Assembly (NCBI GenBank): GCA_021399435.1
Contig: JAJTUP010000130.1
Coordinates: 1 to 64,000, forward strand
Direction: 5' to 3'
Origin: Diaporthe sp. PMI_573
Taxonomy: Eukaryota > Ascomycota > Sordariomycetes > Diaporthales > Diaporthaceae
Length of the DNA: 64,000 bases
Under the pieces are notes generated by a model, which searched no databases, was not told where the DNA came from, and worked only from the letters and a program-made list of their open reading frames with translations. A program made the position numbers and the translations under genes. Numbering within the stretch: the stretch's first letter is position 1; each line of letters starts with the position of its first letter. Shown piece after piece: positions 21,615 to 34,500 of this stretch.

Positions 21615-23054
21615 GGAATTATGATCCACAGTTGCCGTTGTAAATTTTCATCAAGGGCTTGGGCTCCAATTACCTCTGTACTGATACATAGCGTGCTGTC
21701 CTGACACAAATAAAAGCGTGTTATAATTCCTTTCATCAGAAAGTCAATGAAGTTGGCGAGAAAGCAGGTGATATGCAATCAAGTGAGTAGCAAGTCTCAT
21801 GAGCAATACACCATGACCACCAAGAATATCATGGGATCAAAAAAGAAGACGCAAAGCTCTCAATTCTTGGTCAATATTGTGCAAATTCAAGGAGCAGCTG
21901 GTCTGGCTAAGGAAAGAAGGAAGAAGGAAAACAAGCTGCCGACTCAGTCTAGTCTGAACTACTTAAGTAGCCAAAAGCCTCAGAGGCTGCAGCAAGTCTG
22001 TGCGCGGACAGCCAATCCCATTCACCCACACCTGCGGTCACCCGCAGCCCGATGCAGCACCAACAGGCACTTCGAAGTTATCCGAACTCCAGATTAGGAA
22101 GATTCTTCAGTAAGGGGCAGGGGCTGAGGGCTGCGCAAGGGGTTGCCTACAGGGGTCCCCCGCAGGGGCCGTTATCGATAAGGCTGCCACCTACCCTATG
22201 TCTAGAAGGTAACATTTCTAAGAATCCACATAATTTACTGGAAAATTCAAGTGATTATGTTGTAAACACCTGGAGCTTCTTACCTCATATCCAATGAGAA
22301 CCAAAGAAAATGAATACATAGAGAATAGGTTATAATATATTATAACACTTACTTTCAACTAATCTTATAACCAGCTATTCTATTATTGTGAGTGGTTGGT
22401 TCAAGTGCTATGATAATAGAATTGGGTGGGGGGGTAGTACTTTTAAAAAAAAACATATCTACCACTCTGAGGGAGGTCTATGTTCTATTCGGGTCAGGCT
22501 CATTGATGATAGTGAACTTTGGCTGGAAGTTGCCATGAGTGGCTAGAATTGTCGAACTCCGGAGATTGCTTGAGGGACGCGGGGACAGAGTCCCCTGATG
22601 CCATGGCCCCAAACCGAAAGCAGGGGACACCGCGCTGTCCAGCTACGAGTTTGGTCGCTCTCCGCTCAGTTCGTGTCGCCATCTATTTCGAGATCTAGAT
22701 CTATTCCAATCCTCTTCTCCGCTGCTTCGTCGACGCCACCGCCAGCCTCTTACACCGAGAGCTACCGGAACAAAATTTGGGAGTGCTAGTAAACTTTCTG
22801 ACGACTGCCACGATCCTCGGCCTAGGTACATGGCGTGCGAGCATCCCAAAGACACGATGAGCCAAGAAGACGTATCATTTCCAGACCAAATGACGGATCA
22901 GTTTGAGATAGACACACTAATTCCTGCACAAAAACTTCACTTCTACGTCTATTTCAAAATTGGTTCCGTTTCTATTCCGTATACAGCCTGAGCCAAAAGG
23001 AGGGCATTTTCAGTACAACAATCATTCAACACACCCCAGTGCGAACTGTCAGCT
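21615..23054. other. Intergenic, 1.4 kb
   Basis: The 3' region of the MYB gene, then sequence without recognisable genes. Around 22100-22170 it is GC-rich with repeated GCAGGGG/GGGGC words. Short G and A homopolymers lie near 22425-22455. No TE ends were found. Confidence 0.4.
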
Positions 23055-24957
23055 TCACTCCATCGCCTCTGGTCGTTTCTCGATCCTTGCATAGAGACCC
23101 TTCTGGAAAAGAAACCACGAGTTCTCATACTCGAACCTGTGGGGATCCACGACGTGTATCTACGTCATGTTAGGATTGCAACTATCGAGCGAAGCATTTG
23201 TGGGAGACTCACATCATAGTTGGCTACGAGGAATGCCAAGATCTTCTTGATTTCTAGAATGCCCACATACCTGCCAATGCAGATGCGCCGTCCACCGCCG
23301 AACTTCGGCAGCACAGTCAGCAAGCGCGCCATGTAGGGAAACCAAGAAAAGTGATGCCAAAGTCAGGATCTAGGCTGTCACGGTAAGTACTTACTGTGAG
23401 AATCCCAGCCTCCAACTTCCTTTTGTGAGCCTCGTCCTTCTCAATCCATCTCTCCGGCCTCCAGAATTCAGCATCGTCTCCAAACCAGTCCTTGTTCCGG
23501 TTAACAACGTAAGCATTTCCACCAACATCAGTGCCCTCCGGCAGATGTTGTCCTTCGATCGTGATACCGCCTTTCGGTACCACGCGTTCAAAAGGAAGGG
23601 CGAAGGGCGGGTGCATGCGGATTCCCTCCAGCACGCAGGCATCCAGGTATGGCAGATTTCGTATTTCGGTCCATGTGGGGTATGGCCGTGAAACATTGGC
23701 ATCCTTCAGTTCTTTGAAGAGCTTTTGAAATGTGTGAGGGTATACCAGGAGGCTGTACATGGTCGTGCGCATGAGACTCCCCACAGAATCAGAGCCAGCG
23801 ATGACATTGGAAAATGTCCATGCAGTCGGAGCCCTATGATAAAAATGTCAACATTGTCCACACACGTCGACTCTGAAGACTTTGACTCACCACGGCGGGA
23901 TCGAAGGGTCTTGCTGCGACACCTCAACATATCTTGTAAGAAAGTCTGATCCACGAGCATATTTGTCGTTTTCCGCGTCCCTCTTTTCGGCATTGTTGGC
24001 GAGAGCTTCCCTCTTCTCGGCCATGGCTTTTCCTACAAAGCCCATAATACTCATCGATGCTTGCAGCCCCAAAGCTCGTTGGATGGCGTCGCCCACGCGG
24101 TTCTTTCGGAGCAGCCAGTCGATCTTTGGTATTTGCGTGAACTTTATTATCATCAATGTTAGCGCATCCCTTGGTTCTTTTCTTCAGCGGTCATGATCGG
24201 ATCAGCATACCGCTGCAGAGGTTCTCATAAAAACACGATGCTAGCAAGCATGCCTCCGACATCCTTGCCCGTATCCAGGAATCCATAACGCTTTGAAAAG
24301 GTCAAAGTCCCCATGACATCGAATGCGAAGAACTGAAGCCAATCGCCTAGGTTGAAGACCTGATCGTTGCCAACAAATTTCTCCTCCAGCTTCTCATGTA
24401 TGCATTCAAGAACTTCGTTGACCCGAGGCTCCAGGGAAGGTATATTGGCAAGCGTGAACATAGGCGCGATAGGCGTCTTGAGCTTCTTGTGAATTTCATC
24501 GCTTGTGGTGTTGAAGATGGCCTCCAATGAGCCGCCATTCGGAGTGTAGGCCTGAAGCGTTGGATAGAAATCTGACTGAAATGGACCACGTTAGATTTTT
24601 CAGGAGGACAAAAGAGTCGACCCACGACAAATTGCTCACCTTGGGAAATCCTGTTCGCGCTGTGTATATCGTGGGAATGAGGCCCGGATTGTGGATGGAG
24701 ACCGTGTTTGGGCCAATGCGCACCAGGTCGCCATATTTCTCATGCGCCTCTTGCAGGATCAGGTGAGCACGTTTGGTTTTGACCCAATAGACCCTCTGGA
24801 AGTTCGTAAATTTTGCAAAGAATGGCCCGGGAATGTGACGGAGACGCCACCATGTCCGCCCAAGTTGCAGAACCACAAGCAGTACTACCGCAGCGGCAGC
24901 AAGCAGCAAATGATTACAATTCGCCAAGCTTAGATTGGCAGGCATGGTAACGCTCAT
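23055..24957 (-). CDS. Cytochrome P450, pisatin-demethylase-like, one frame break
   Basis: Exons 24957-24640, 24575-24211, 24141-23891, 23833-23395, 23302-23213 and 23159-23055 predict about 522 aa. N-terminal TM anchor, then LRHIPGPFFAKFTN, I-helix NVIAGSDSVG, ExxR in LEGIRMHPP, WRPERWIE and haem loop FGGGRRICIGR. All splice sites are canonical and phases agree, except that exon 2 is one nucleotide short. Reading GGMLASI straight on gives a TGA at 24225-24227, while the continuation VFMRTSAA joined to FTQIPKIDWLL lies in another frame. The switch is beside a run of five T at about 24229-24233. Either a homopolymer miscall or a fresh frameshift. Divergent from the PKS, with a pogo element between them. 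Confidence 0.8.
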
Positions 24958-25835
24958 GGTTCACTTCTTGCCAGTATGCAGGCATGCAATACAAAGGATG
25001 GCTGCAGACTTGGCAGATGCAGTAGCATGAGATTCACCGTACATTTCAAATAGGTAATTTCGTGGACGCGTTTCCTTCTGCTTGAACCTCGGAGGAATTC
25101 GGTAGGCCCTGGTGCAGTTGATGTTTTTACCCAGGTACCAAACCTGTCTATAAGGACCCTCGGGCTAGGTCTAACCTCTATACCGGTTCTCAGGCACAGA
25201 CTCTGCTCCAATACCAAAATCAATGAACCGGCGTGGACTACGCGGTAATATGTGCTAGGTCGATAAGAGTAATCCCCGTCACATTGAATTAGCTTTGCAG
25301 CACCTTCCTCGAGCGTGGGTGCTAGGTTTCTAGGGTATAGGACCGCTGTTCTAACCGCTGTGTAGGTCCTGCCGGCACCGAGTACATGGGGACTACTTGC
25401 GCCAGCGTTCTCTCCAGAGCATTGGGGATCTGTACACTTAGACATGCACAATGGACACTACCTGGAAACAGGCGACAGCATCCTCGGCAATTTGTTGCAG
25501 ATCACCTCCGGAGTCCGCTCTTACCCATCGACGTGATAGCACACTGTGCAGCCTGACTTGCGTAACATCCCGGTCCCTGAGCCGGCCCGATACACACAAT
25601 ACCGACTTTTCAACCGATTCCTAAAAGCTTAAGTAAAAACAGAGAACCATAGGCCTAGACTTATTAGGCGTATTTTAAATTAAATTTTTATAACTACTAA
25701 TATTAATAACTAACATTTATACTTTAATATATTTACTTTTAAAAAACTAGAATTAGTTTAATTTATTTTATAAAATCTTTAATCATCTATATCTAAATAT
25801 TTAAGATATTATATTAAGTATAAGTTATATAGAGA
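24958..25835. other. Intergenic left of pogo element, ending in AT island
   Basis: Sequence upstream of the P450 start with no recognisable gene, then an AT-rich island at 25625-25835 that abuts the pogo insertion. Confidence 0.5.
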
Positions 25836-25837
25836 TA

Positions 25838-28162
25838 ACGTGGTTGGACAGTCAGCCGCGCAGGACACATGCCCGCGCACTTTTGCTAACTCCGCCAACT
25901 TTAGCCAGCCCTGGCACCCACCTAGTGCAATAGAATCAATAAAAGTTGGCACCAATTGGTGCCAACTGGTCTCAATTGCTCAATTTCAATCGACTTAGTC
26001 AATTTAGAGACGTTAGCGTGGCTGCAGTGCCAGTCTAAAGTGGCCGACTTTTGGTGGGAAAATCGGCTTCCCCACCAAAATGGAGCATTTCAACCATGCA
26101 GAATCAACCTCAATCTACACCAGCCAAATCAACTATTTTGGCGGTCCGACGCGGTCCGCTTAAGAATGTACTATTATACACTCTGAATCTGACTGACTAG
26201 ACTCTTCTGCATCTTTCTCACAAGTTCTTGCGTTATGCCCAGTCTCGCCGCAGTTGCCACATCGTCGTTTGCTCGGTCCGCCGCGGTCCGCCTCCTCAGC
26301 ACCACCAGCCATTTCACCAGCCGGCCGCTTCCCCTTTTGTTTTTCTTCAATTATCACCTGAGATTCCTCAATACTAAGTGCCCCTCCAAGCTGGACCCGA
26401 CTTCTTTTGGCCCTCCGGCGCTTGGCGAGCCCAATATTAGCCTTCTCAAGGGTACGGACCCGATCATTCAAAAGAGTAATCTGATGCGCCATTGCTTGTG
26501 CACCCTTTGTAAACTTCTCAATTGCCTGGATAATTGGTGTAGGGGAGCTGCCCTGATGGGCTGAGATCTTGCCCTTGATAAAACTTGATTGCTGGACAGT
26601 CTGGTGGGCATTGGAAGGTGTTTGTGATTCCCATTTCGATGGTGACACAGGGAGGGATTGTACTGGAGTTTGTAGGCGGACATCCAGCTTGGAAATGACA
26701 GAATCTGGGTCCCATGGAGAAATTCCAGCCCCTCTGAACCCAGCTTTCATGTTTTCTTCCGTAAAGACCTTGTCGTGGGCTGCCTTAAACGCAATGAAGA
26801 ACTCGGACTTGGTGATGTGGTTGATGGAGGCCCGGATGAAGAGGTTGATCTCATCGCCGTATGCACGCTTCAATAGCGAAAATAATGCAACATCCAATGG
26901 CTGGAGTAGATGAGATGAATGTGGTGGCATGCTAATAGGGATAATGTTGTTTTCCTTGCAGTACTGTTCGAACTCTGCTGATACATGGCTCTCGTGTCCA
27001 TCCAGGATGAGCATCCGGTATTTGCCCATTGTTCGCTTAATTGTATGCTTATTAAAGTGCTGAATCCATTCTAGACCAGTCTTGTTATCCGTCCATCCAT
27101 TTGGAGTAGGCTTGATTACCCAATCGGCAGGAAAACCCGACTCTGTGGTCCAGTTTGCAAGGTGGTAGGCGCCTTGGACAATGACGAATGGCGGGATACA
27201 CCAGCCCTTTGCATTGATGCATTCAATAGCTGTTGCCCATTCACGGTTTCCAGGCTGTATAGATTTAGCCTTTCCATGCCGATCAGAGCGTGTAACAACC
27301 AGGGTTGAGGTTATCTGGCCCATCATGAAGCCAGTTTCGTCGAAGTTGTAGAGATCGTCATCTGTGATCCCATACTTGGCCATCATGTTGCGAAGTAGTC
27401 GGAACCAGTTTCCAATGACCTCAGGATCTTCGCAGAGGGCCCTCTGGTAGTCGTAAGGCCGAGAGAATCTTGTTTTCAAGCTTGGTTGTGCATCCACAAA
27501 GCGTCGTGCCCATCTGGTGCCAACAGGCTTGCCATCACGCGACGCCAGCAGGAGGTTGGCCATATCTTCCACACCAGAAAGTCGCATTGGGAATCCTCGT
27601 GCATCTTGCTCAATGATATATTGAACAAGTGTTTGCTCTTCAATTGGGTCAAGTTTATGCTTCTCGACGCGTGATTCTTCACGCCGGGGTCGGTTGTTCA
27701 TCCTGTCACGTAGAGTAGATTCAGGGATATGAAAGATCCGAGCAGCCTGACGTCTACTCAAGGGTTTCTTTTGGTTTTTTTTAGAATTCTCGATTGCTTG
27801 AAGTGATAGTTTGATTTTATCTTCTTTCGAGTAGATTGGCATTGTGGATGTTGATTTCTAGCGTGTTGAATATTTAAGTAGGTAGAGTGATGCGAGACTG
27901 ACGCGAAAAATGGGGACGCGATTCGCACCAAAAACAAACCCGCTCACCAAAACTTTAAGTTTTCAGACTAGCACTGCAACCCCACCATGCCTCCAAATTG
28001 ACTAAATTGATTAGAAATAAGGAATTTAAATCAGTTGGCACCAATTGGTGCCAACTTTCATTAATTCCTTTGCCCTAGGTGGGTACCAGGGCTGGCTAAA
28101 GTTGGCGGAGTTAGCAAAAGTGCGCGGGCATGTGTCCTGCGCGGCTGACTGTCCAACCACGT
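25838..28162 (-). mobile_element. Intact Fot1/pogo-type DNA transposon (2325 bp)
   Basis: TIRs of about 130 bp (25838-25967 and 28033-28162) start with ACGTGGTTGGACAGTCAGCC. They are perfect for roughly the first 75 bp and have a few mismatches further in. The insertion is flanked by TA at 25836-25837 and 28163-28164, the Tc1/mariner-superfamily target. Each TIR ends inside with a perfect palindrome around GGCACCAATTGGTGCC. One full-length transposase gene lies between. With intact TIRs, TSD and ORF, the element could be active. Confidence 0.95.
26160..27842 (-). CDS. Pogo/Fot1 DDE transposase with CCHC zinc knuckle
   Basis: Uninterrupted 560-aa ORF that cuts and pastes the element. An N-terminal psq/CENP-B-type helix-turn-helix (SRRQAARIFHIPESTL) is followed by a second HTH region around SGVEDMANLLL. 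The DDE_1 catalytic acidic residues lie in YNFDETGF, LILDGHESH and QPLDVALF. At the C-terminus is a zinc knuckle, CGNCGETGHNARTC, followed by an acidic Ser-rich tail. The second copy at 45420-50184 has the same length once its hAT insertion is discounted, which supports the ORF limits. Confidence 0.95.
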   Translation of the reverse strand: MPIYSKEDKIKLSLQAIENSKKNQKKPLSRRQAARIFHIPESTLRDRMNNRPRREESRVEKHKLDPIEEQTLVQYIIEQDARGFPMRLSGVEDMANLLLASRDGKPVGTRWARRFVDAQPSLKTRFSRPYDYQRALCEDPEVIGNWFRLLRNMMAKYGITDDDLYNFDETGFMMGQITSTLVVTRSDRHGKAKSIQPGNREWATAIECINAKGWCIPPFVIVQGAYHLANWTTESGFPADWVIKPTPNGWTDNKTGLEWIQHFNKHTIKRTMGKYRMLILDGHESHVSAEFEQYCKENNIIPISMPPHSSHLLQPLDVALFSLLKRAYGDEINLFIRASINHITKSEFFIAFKAAHDKVFTEENMKAGFRGAGISPWDPDSVISKLDVRLQTPVQSLPVSPSKWESQTPSNAHQTVQQSSFIKGKISAHQGSSPTPIIQAIEKFTKGAQAMAHQITLLNDRVRTLEKANIGLAKRRRAKRSRVQLGGALSIEESQVIIEEKQKGKRPAGEMAGGAEEADRGGPSKRRCGNCGETGHNARTCEKDAEESSQSDSECIIVHS

Positions 28163-28501
28163 TATAGAAATTAAATGGAAATGTTATATCTATTATTCAA
28201 ACCTACACTTGAACCCACCCATGTGCCTTAAAGTCGATGAAGGTTTTAACAGGTTGTCTCTAAGTAAGGTCCCATACTAAGGCAAGCCACCTTGTCCCGT
28301 ACTAAGGCAAGGCAGGCTATCTCTTAGTAAGGTAAGACACCTTATCTCTTGGTGAGGTAAGAGTCATAATGACTGAGTACTGAATTCCAAATGCACAAAA
28401 GGTGGCCGGCACACACCAGACGTATAGATTGTACTTCTGTCATTTGCAAGCTGTCAAATTAACTGAACTCAACGTTGCTTTGTTGCACAGTCCAAATAAT
28501 C
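28163..28501 (+). promoter_or_regulatory. PKS promoter-proximal region
   Basis: 339 bp between the pogo element and the PKS ATG. It contains a degenerate direct repeat at about 28245-28365 built on CTAAGGCAAG and TAGTAAGGTAAG words. No TATA box is clear. The native upstream region is separated from the gene by the 2.3-kb pogo insertion. Confidence 0.45.
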
Positions 28502-31500
28502 ATGCCTTTCAACAATGCTGCCACGAAATTCCGCGTGGCTCTATTTGGGCCACAACGAACTGTTTGCACACCTCGGGACGTTGGAGATCTCCAATCTGCC
28601 TTCCGAGAAGATACGCGCCTCGAATTTCTGCACAAGACACTGGCCTCACTCCCTTCGTTATGGCCACAGGTTCAACAAGCATATGGCTCGCCAGCCTTCC
28701 CAGCTGCAGCAAAGCTGCAAAGATTGCAAGAAATTGTGGATGGTTCCCGCAGTATAGACGATACCGTATTGTCAAATACTGAACTGGCGCCGCTCACAGT
28801 CATAACGCAGGTTGTCGACCTGATTCAGCAATATGGCACCAGCTTGGAAACCTTTGAGGCAGCTCAGGGCTTTTGCGTGGGATTTCTCTCAGCTGCGTGC
28901 TATTCATCAGCTCAAAACTGGCAGCAATTTGAAAGGAATGTCTCCAATGCCATTCGGCTAGCTGCCTGTCTTGGCATTGCAGTCGACATGGAGCAAGCTG
29001 CTTCGCCAGTCAAGGTAGTGTCAGTGCGTTGCAGGACGCCGACAGAGAGAGCGACCCTGGACACATGCTTAGATCGATTCCCTGACGTAAGTCTGCACTT
29101 CATGATAAAAGAAGACCTTGCCGAGAGCTTGATGGCTGACGAAACTTTCTAGGCTTACATATCTTGCGTGACTGAGGATAGGGTTGTTACCATCATGTTG
29201 CCACAAGCCAACGAAACTGATTTCAGTTCCCTTTTGAAGAAGGCCGATATCGCCACGACAGCTATTGGTCTCCAAGGGAGCTACCACCATCAAAAGCACA
29301 ACAAGACCTCCTCGGCTCTCATCAGCCTTTATGCTCAGCATGAGAATCTTCGATTACCTGATGCCACCGAGCTGCGGCTACCACTTCGTTCAACAGCTAA
29401 TGCTGACCTCGTCACCACCGGCAGTCTTCACGATGTTGCAACACGGCTCATTCTTTGCCAACGTGCCAACTGGTTTGAGACGGTCAAAAATACCGTGGTC
29501 CACCGAAACCCAGATCAGACTTCCATAGTCAGCTTTGGCTCCGAAACGTGTCTCCCTAGATCATTGGGGAAACACAAACAGCAAAAACGACCCAGTGAAC
29601 CGACCGCAACGGAAGAGATCGCCGTTGTGGGTATGTCTTGTAGATTTCCTCAGTCCGAGAGCCTCGAAGCGTTTTGGCATCTACTTGAGGGGGCCGGCAC
29701 GTGCCTTGATACTATGCCCAGCGATCGATTCGAGCCTGCACAGCTACAGCGTGAACCCAAACTGGATAGGTTCTGGGGTAACTTTATCGACCGGCCGGAT
29801 GCTTTTGATCACAAGTTCTTCGGAATTTCGGGTCGTGAGGCAAAGTCAATGGATCCTCAGCAGCGACTCGCCCTCCAAGTTGCTTATGAGGCGCTTTCAT
29901 CATCTGGATACTGCAGTAAGCCGTCTGCCATGCGCGTGAAAGACGTTGGTTGCTACCTCGGTGTCGGTGCTGTCGACTATGAGGACAACGTGGTGTCTCA
30001 CGCTGCCAATGCCTTCGCAGCAACCGGCGTTTTGCGGGCTTTTATTAGCGGCCGCATCAGCATCACTTCGGCTGGGAGGGTCCCTCTCTTACAGTGGACA
30101 CAGCATGTTCCTCATCGGCTGTGGCTATACATACCGCGTGCAAGGCTATTCTCGGCGGGGAGTGTTCCATGGCGCTTGCTGGCGGCGTCAATGTTATCAC
30201 CAGCCCCTCTCTTCATCAGAACCTCGCCGGCGCATCGTTTCTGAATCCGAAAGGGTCATCCAGGGCCTTTGATGCTGACGCTGGTGGTTACTGTCGCGGA
30301 GAAGGGGCGGGAATGGTTGTTCTGAAAAAGCTGTCTGCAGCTTTGGCTGATGGGGACGTTGTGATTGGAGTCATCGCATCTTCAGCAGTCAACCAGAACT
30401 CGAGCTGCAGCCCGATCACCGTTCCGCACTCAGGTTCGCAAAGTACCTTGTACAAGCGGGTGCTTCACGACGCCGGCATACAGGCTCAGGATGTGACCTA
30501 TGTAGAAGCACATGGAACTGGTGAGCCCTCAAATATTCCTGGCCGGTACTTTCATTTGTGATAAAATAGAAACTGACAGTGAAGATAGGTACTCAAGTCG
30601 GTGACCCGATAGAATATGAGAGTATTCGGTCCGCTCTTAGTGGTCCCCTGCGCACCGAGCAGTTGTATGTTGGGTCGGTCAAGGACAATATCGGTCATGC
30701 TGAGGCCGCTTCAGGGGCAGCTGGAATAATCAAATGTCTTCTCATGATGCATTACAAGACGATACCGAAGCAAGCAAACTTCACTTCCATCAACCCGAAG
30801 ATCAGAAGCTCACCCGAAGACCGCATCACTATATCGACGAAAACAGTTCCATGGACATCGAGCAAGCATGTTGCCCTGATTAACAATTATGGAGCAGCCG
30901 GAAGCAATGCAGCCATTCTGATCCGCGCGCATTCAGTCGAGAGAACACGCGCAGCAACTATCACCCCAAGCGTGCATCCCATTCTCTTTTTCCACCCCAT
31001 TCTTCTCTCGGCAAAGACGGCCGCCAGCCTTACCTCCTACGCGGAAGCTCTTAAAACGCATCTATCCAAGGGCACAGCATCCCTTGGAGACATTTCTTAC
31101 AACATAGCACAAGCCCACGATGTATCATTAAATTGCCGTGTGGGCTTTGTTTCGGATGCGATGGACAGTACAATATCCAGCCTCAGCAGGATGAAGACGT
31201 TTGATGCAATCAAGAGTCCCGTAGTATTGTGTTTTGGTGGCCAGACAGGGCGAACGGTAACTGCCTCGAAGGAGCTCTATACCAGCAGTGACCTTTTTCA
31301 AAAGCACTTGGTAAGTCATCGCATTCCTTTGACGGTCTCTCTGCTTGTATTAATGGTTGGCTGACTTGCTATGTTTAGGATGAGTGCGACGCGGTCTGCA
31401 GACGGCTAGGCTACCCCAGCATCTTTCCCGGTATTTTCGAGGCAGAGGAGATTCAGGACACCCTTGTTCTCCATTGCAGACTTCTATCTCTGCAGGTCTC

Positions 31501-34500
31501 CTGCGCGAGAAGCTGGATTGACTCTGGCCTGGAAGTCGACAGTTTGCTCGGTCATAGCTTCGGCCAGCTGACCGCGCTATGTGTGGCCGGATCTATTTCT
31601 CTCGAGGATACTTTCCGGCTCGTCGCAGGCAGGGCTCGCTTGGTCCGGGATGCCTGGGGCCCTGACCACGGTGCAATGCTGGCAGTGGAGTGCACCAGGG
31701 CAGATCTCGACCATGTCGTCTCACAAGTCAATTCAGAAGACAGTCTACGTGTGGAAGTTGCGTGCTATAATGGCTTGCAGCAATTCGTGCTGGCCGGGGA
31801 CACTCCCTCCATTGCGAAAGCGGCAGAGCTGTGCCGCAGTTTCAAGGTACATGAGCTGAACAACACTCATGCGTACCATTCTCACCTGACGGACGGAATA
31901 TTGAAGGATCTGTCGAAGATTGCTGGTTCCATAAAGATACAGCCACCTCGTATCCCCATTGAGACCTGCACCGTTCATGAGACATGGACCGATTTCACAC
32001 CCGAGGCCATAGTGAACCATACACGACAGCCTGTCTACTTCAACGAGGCTGTGAATCGTATCGCAAGTCGTTTCCCCAGGGCCATCTGGATTGAATCAGG
32101 TTCGGCAACACCCATTATCGCTATGGCCAAACGAGCCATCAACACAGCGGAACGAGCCGACGTCTTCTTGCCAATGCAGCTCGGCACAGTAGATGCTATG
32201 AGAAATTTGTCAAAGGCATCATGTGAGCTGTGGAAGGCAGGCTCTGCTGCTCAATACTGGCTGCATCATCGATCATCCGGATATCGCTACCGGAAGGTGA
32301 ACTTGCCACCATACCAGTTCGAACAGACGTCTCATTGGCTCTCGCTGGAGCAGAGGCTATCATCAGCCACGATCAACACCCCAAAGTCCCCGCAGCTTGT
32401 CAAATTGGTGAAGAACGATCGCGCAAACGGAGAGATTGTCTTGGAGGTGAACACATCTAGTGACACATTCCAACTGGCTGCGAGTGGCCACGCAGTCGCT
32501 GGCCAGAACCTATGTCCGGCATCCATGTACATGGAGATCGTCGCCCAATCAGCCAGTCTAGACGCACACCGGACCAATTCCAAACAGAAATGTGTCCCGC
32601 ACATTGAGTCTCTCACGATGTTGGCTCCGCTGGGGACAAGTGATAGAAGCGTGGTGCGCGTACATCTCCACCAGACGGCACCGGAATCGTGGGAATTCGA
32701 AATCAGCAGTCAAGCGACCGGCAGCCCGCGACCAGGTGATGTGCCGACAAGGCATGCCACAGGATCCTTTTCGTGGCAGCAAGCCGACGACGCCATGGCG
32801 GAACGACGACTCCGGTTGCTCGGCCGCCTGGGGACAAGCCAGGCCTCCGCATCATCAATGGCTACGGGTATGAGTGGAGGGATGGTATACGACATGTTCT
32901 CAAACGTCGTTGACTACGCCGACTACTACAGGGGTGTCCACAACATATCTGCATCTGATAATGTGGCTATCGCCACGGTCAAGGTCCCAACGAAGCAGAA
33001 CGAGCTGATTGATGCTGGCATCACGGATCCCATCATTCTGGATAACTTCCTCCAGGTTGCTGGAATCCACACTAATTGCTTGTCACCCAGAGACAAGGGG
33101 CTTGTGTTAATGTGCACCTCTATAGACGAGATCATTTTCACCCCGTCCTGCCTGAAGGAGAAGAGCGTTGACCGTGAGTGGGTTGTACACACAAGGTTCG
33201 ACGAGGATACGGCGGCGAACACGAGAACGAATGACATATTCGTGTGCGAGGCAAAGACCGGTCAAGTTGTGATGGCCGTGCTTGGGGCCAACTTCAAAGG
33301 TGTTCCACTTAAGTCTCTCGCAAAGAGTCTCACCCGGCTCAACAAATCCACGGCCACAGTGGCTGAGAAACAGCCCGTCAAACCAGTGGACTCCGCGGAT
33401 TCAGGCTACGCATCGGAGCGAAGTGAGCCAGAATGGGCACCTACTCAAGCGATCACACCCAGCCCAGTCCAAACCACCCAGATGGACCCGCTCCCAGTCA
33501 ATGTCGACACTTCCGGATTAAACGACGCTTTGCCCAAGCTGCAAACGATGCTAAGCGAGATTATTGAGATACCCGTGGATGAGGTGACCCCGACTTCTTC
33601 GTTGGACGATCTTGGTATCGACTCTCTGCTCATAACAGAAGTATTGGCCGAGATTAAGACCCGTTTTGGGATTGTCGTCGCGCAAGAGAAGCTTTCCAAT
33701 TGTGCCAATGTACGCGAGGTGGCAGATCTCCTGAGCGGAGGCGAACCCCAATCACGAGGCAAAATACCAGGAGATTCAACATCAGGAGTTACTCGTCCAA
33801 GCAACTCAGTCAACTCGCTCCACGGCAGCCATGTTGTGACTTCTGCCACGGAGCTGAACGACACAGCAATTCCAGGTGGCACGGCTCTTGCTGTCGCAGG
33901 TCGCCACGTCTTCGCCGAGACAGTCGCTTCCTACGACAGGTATGCCGACGACACAGGCTTCACTGACTTCTACGCCGACGTCTTTCCCACCCAGTCCGCC
34001 CTCGTGGTACAATATGTACTGACAGCATTCGCCTCCCTCGGCTGTGATCTAGCATCTGTCGCCCCAGGTGCCAAGCTCCCGTCCATCGAAGCCCTTCCAA
34101 AGCACGCCAAGGTCATGGTCCAGCTGCACAAGATTCTGGCCACTGCTGGCCTGCTCGTTGAGGAAGCAAATGGCGATTTTATCCGCACACAGCAACCCGT
34201 CCCCACAGTCCCTGCGTCTGTTCTCAAGGACGAGCTGCTGCAAAAGTTCCCGAAGCACACCTCGGAAACTTTGCTCCTCCATTCCACAGGCCACCAGCTG
34301 GCCGACTGCCTGACAGGACGTGTTGATCCAGTCTCAGTTCTCTTTGGAAATGCGGCTGCCCGTGAGCTTCTCGGAGACGTCTACACTAACGCGCCTATGT
34401 TCAAAACTGGAACCCTCGTGCTGTCTCAGTACCTGGCATCCTTGCTTAAAGACACGGGCGGGAAGCGGGAGCTGAGAATACTCGAGCTTGGCGCAGGCAC

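Noticed and set aside
24211..24245. GTGTTT at 24234 as the true splice donor in the P450
   Set aside because: It would remove about 11 residues that relatives keep, and the donor is weak; a GTATGC donor at 24210 fits better, apart from the missing base.
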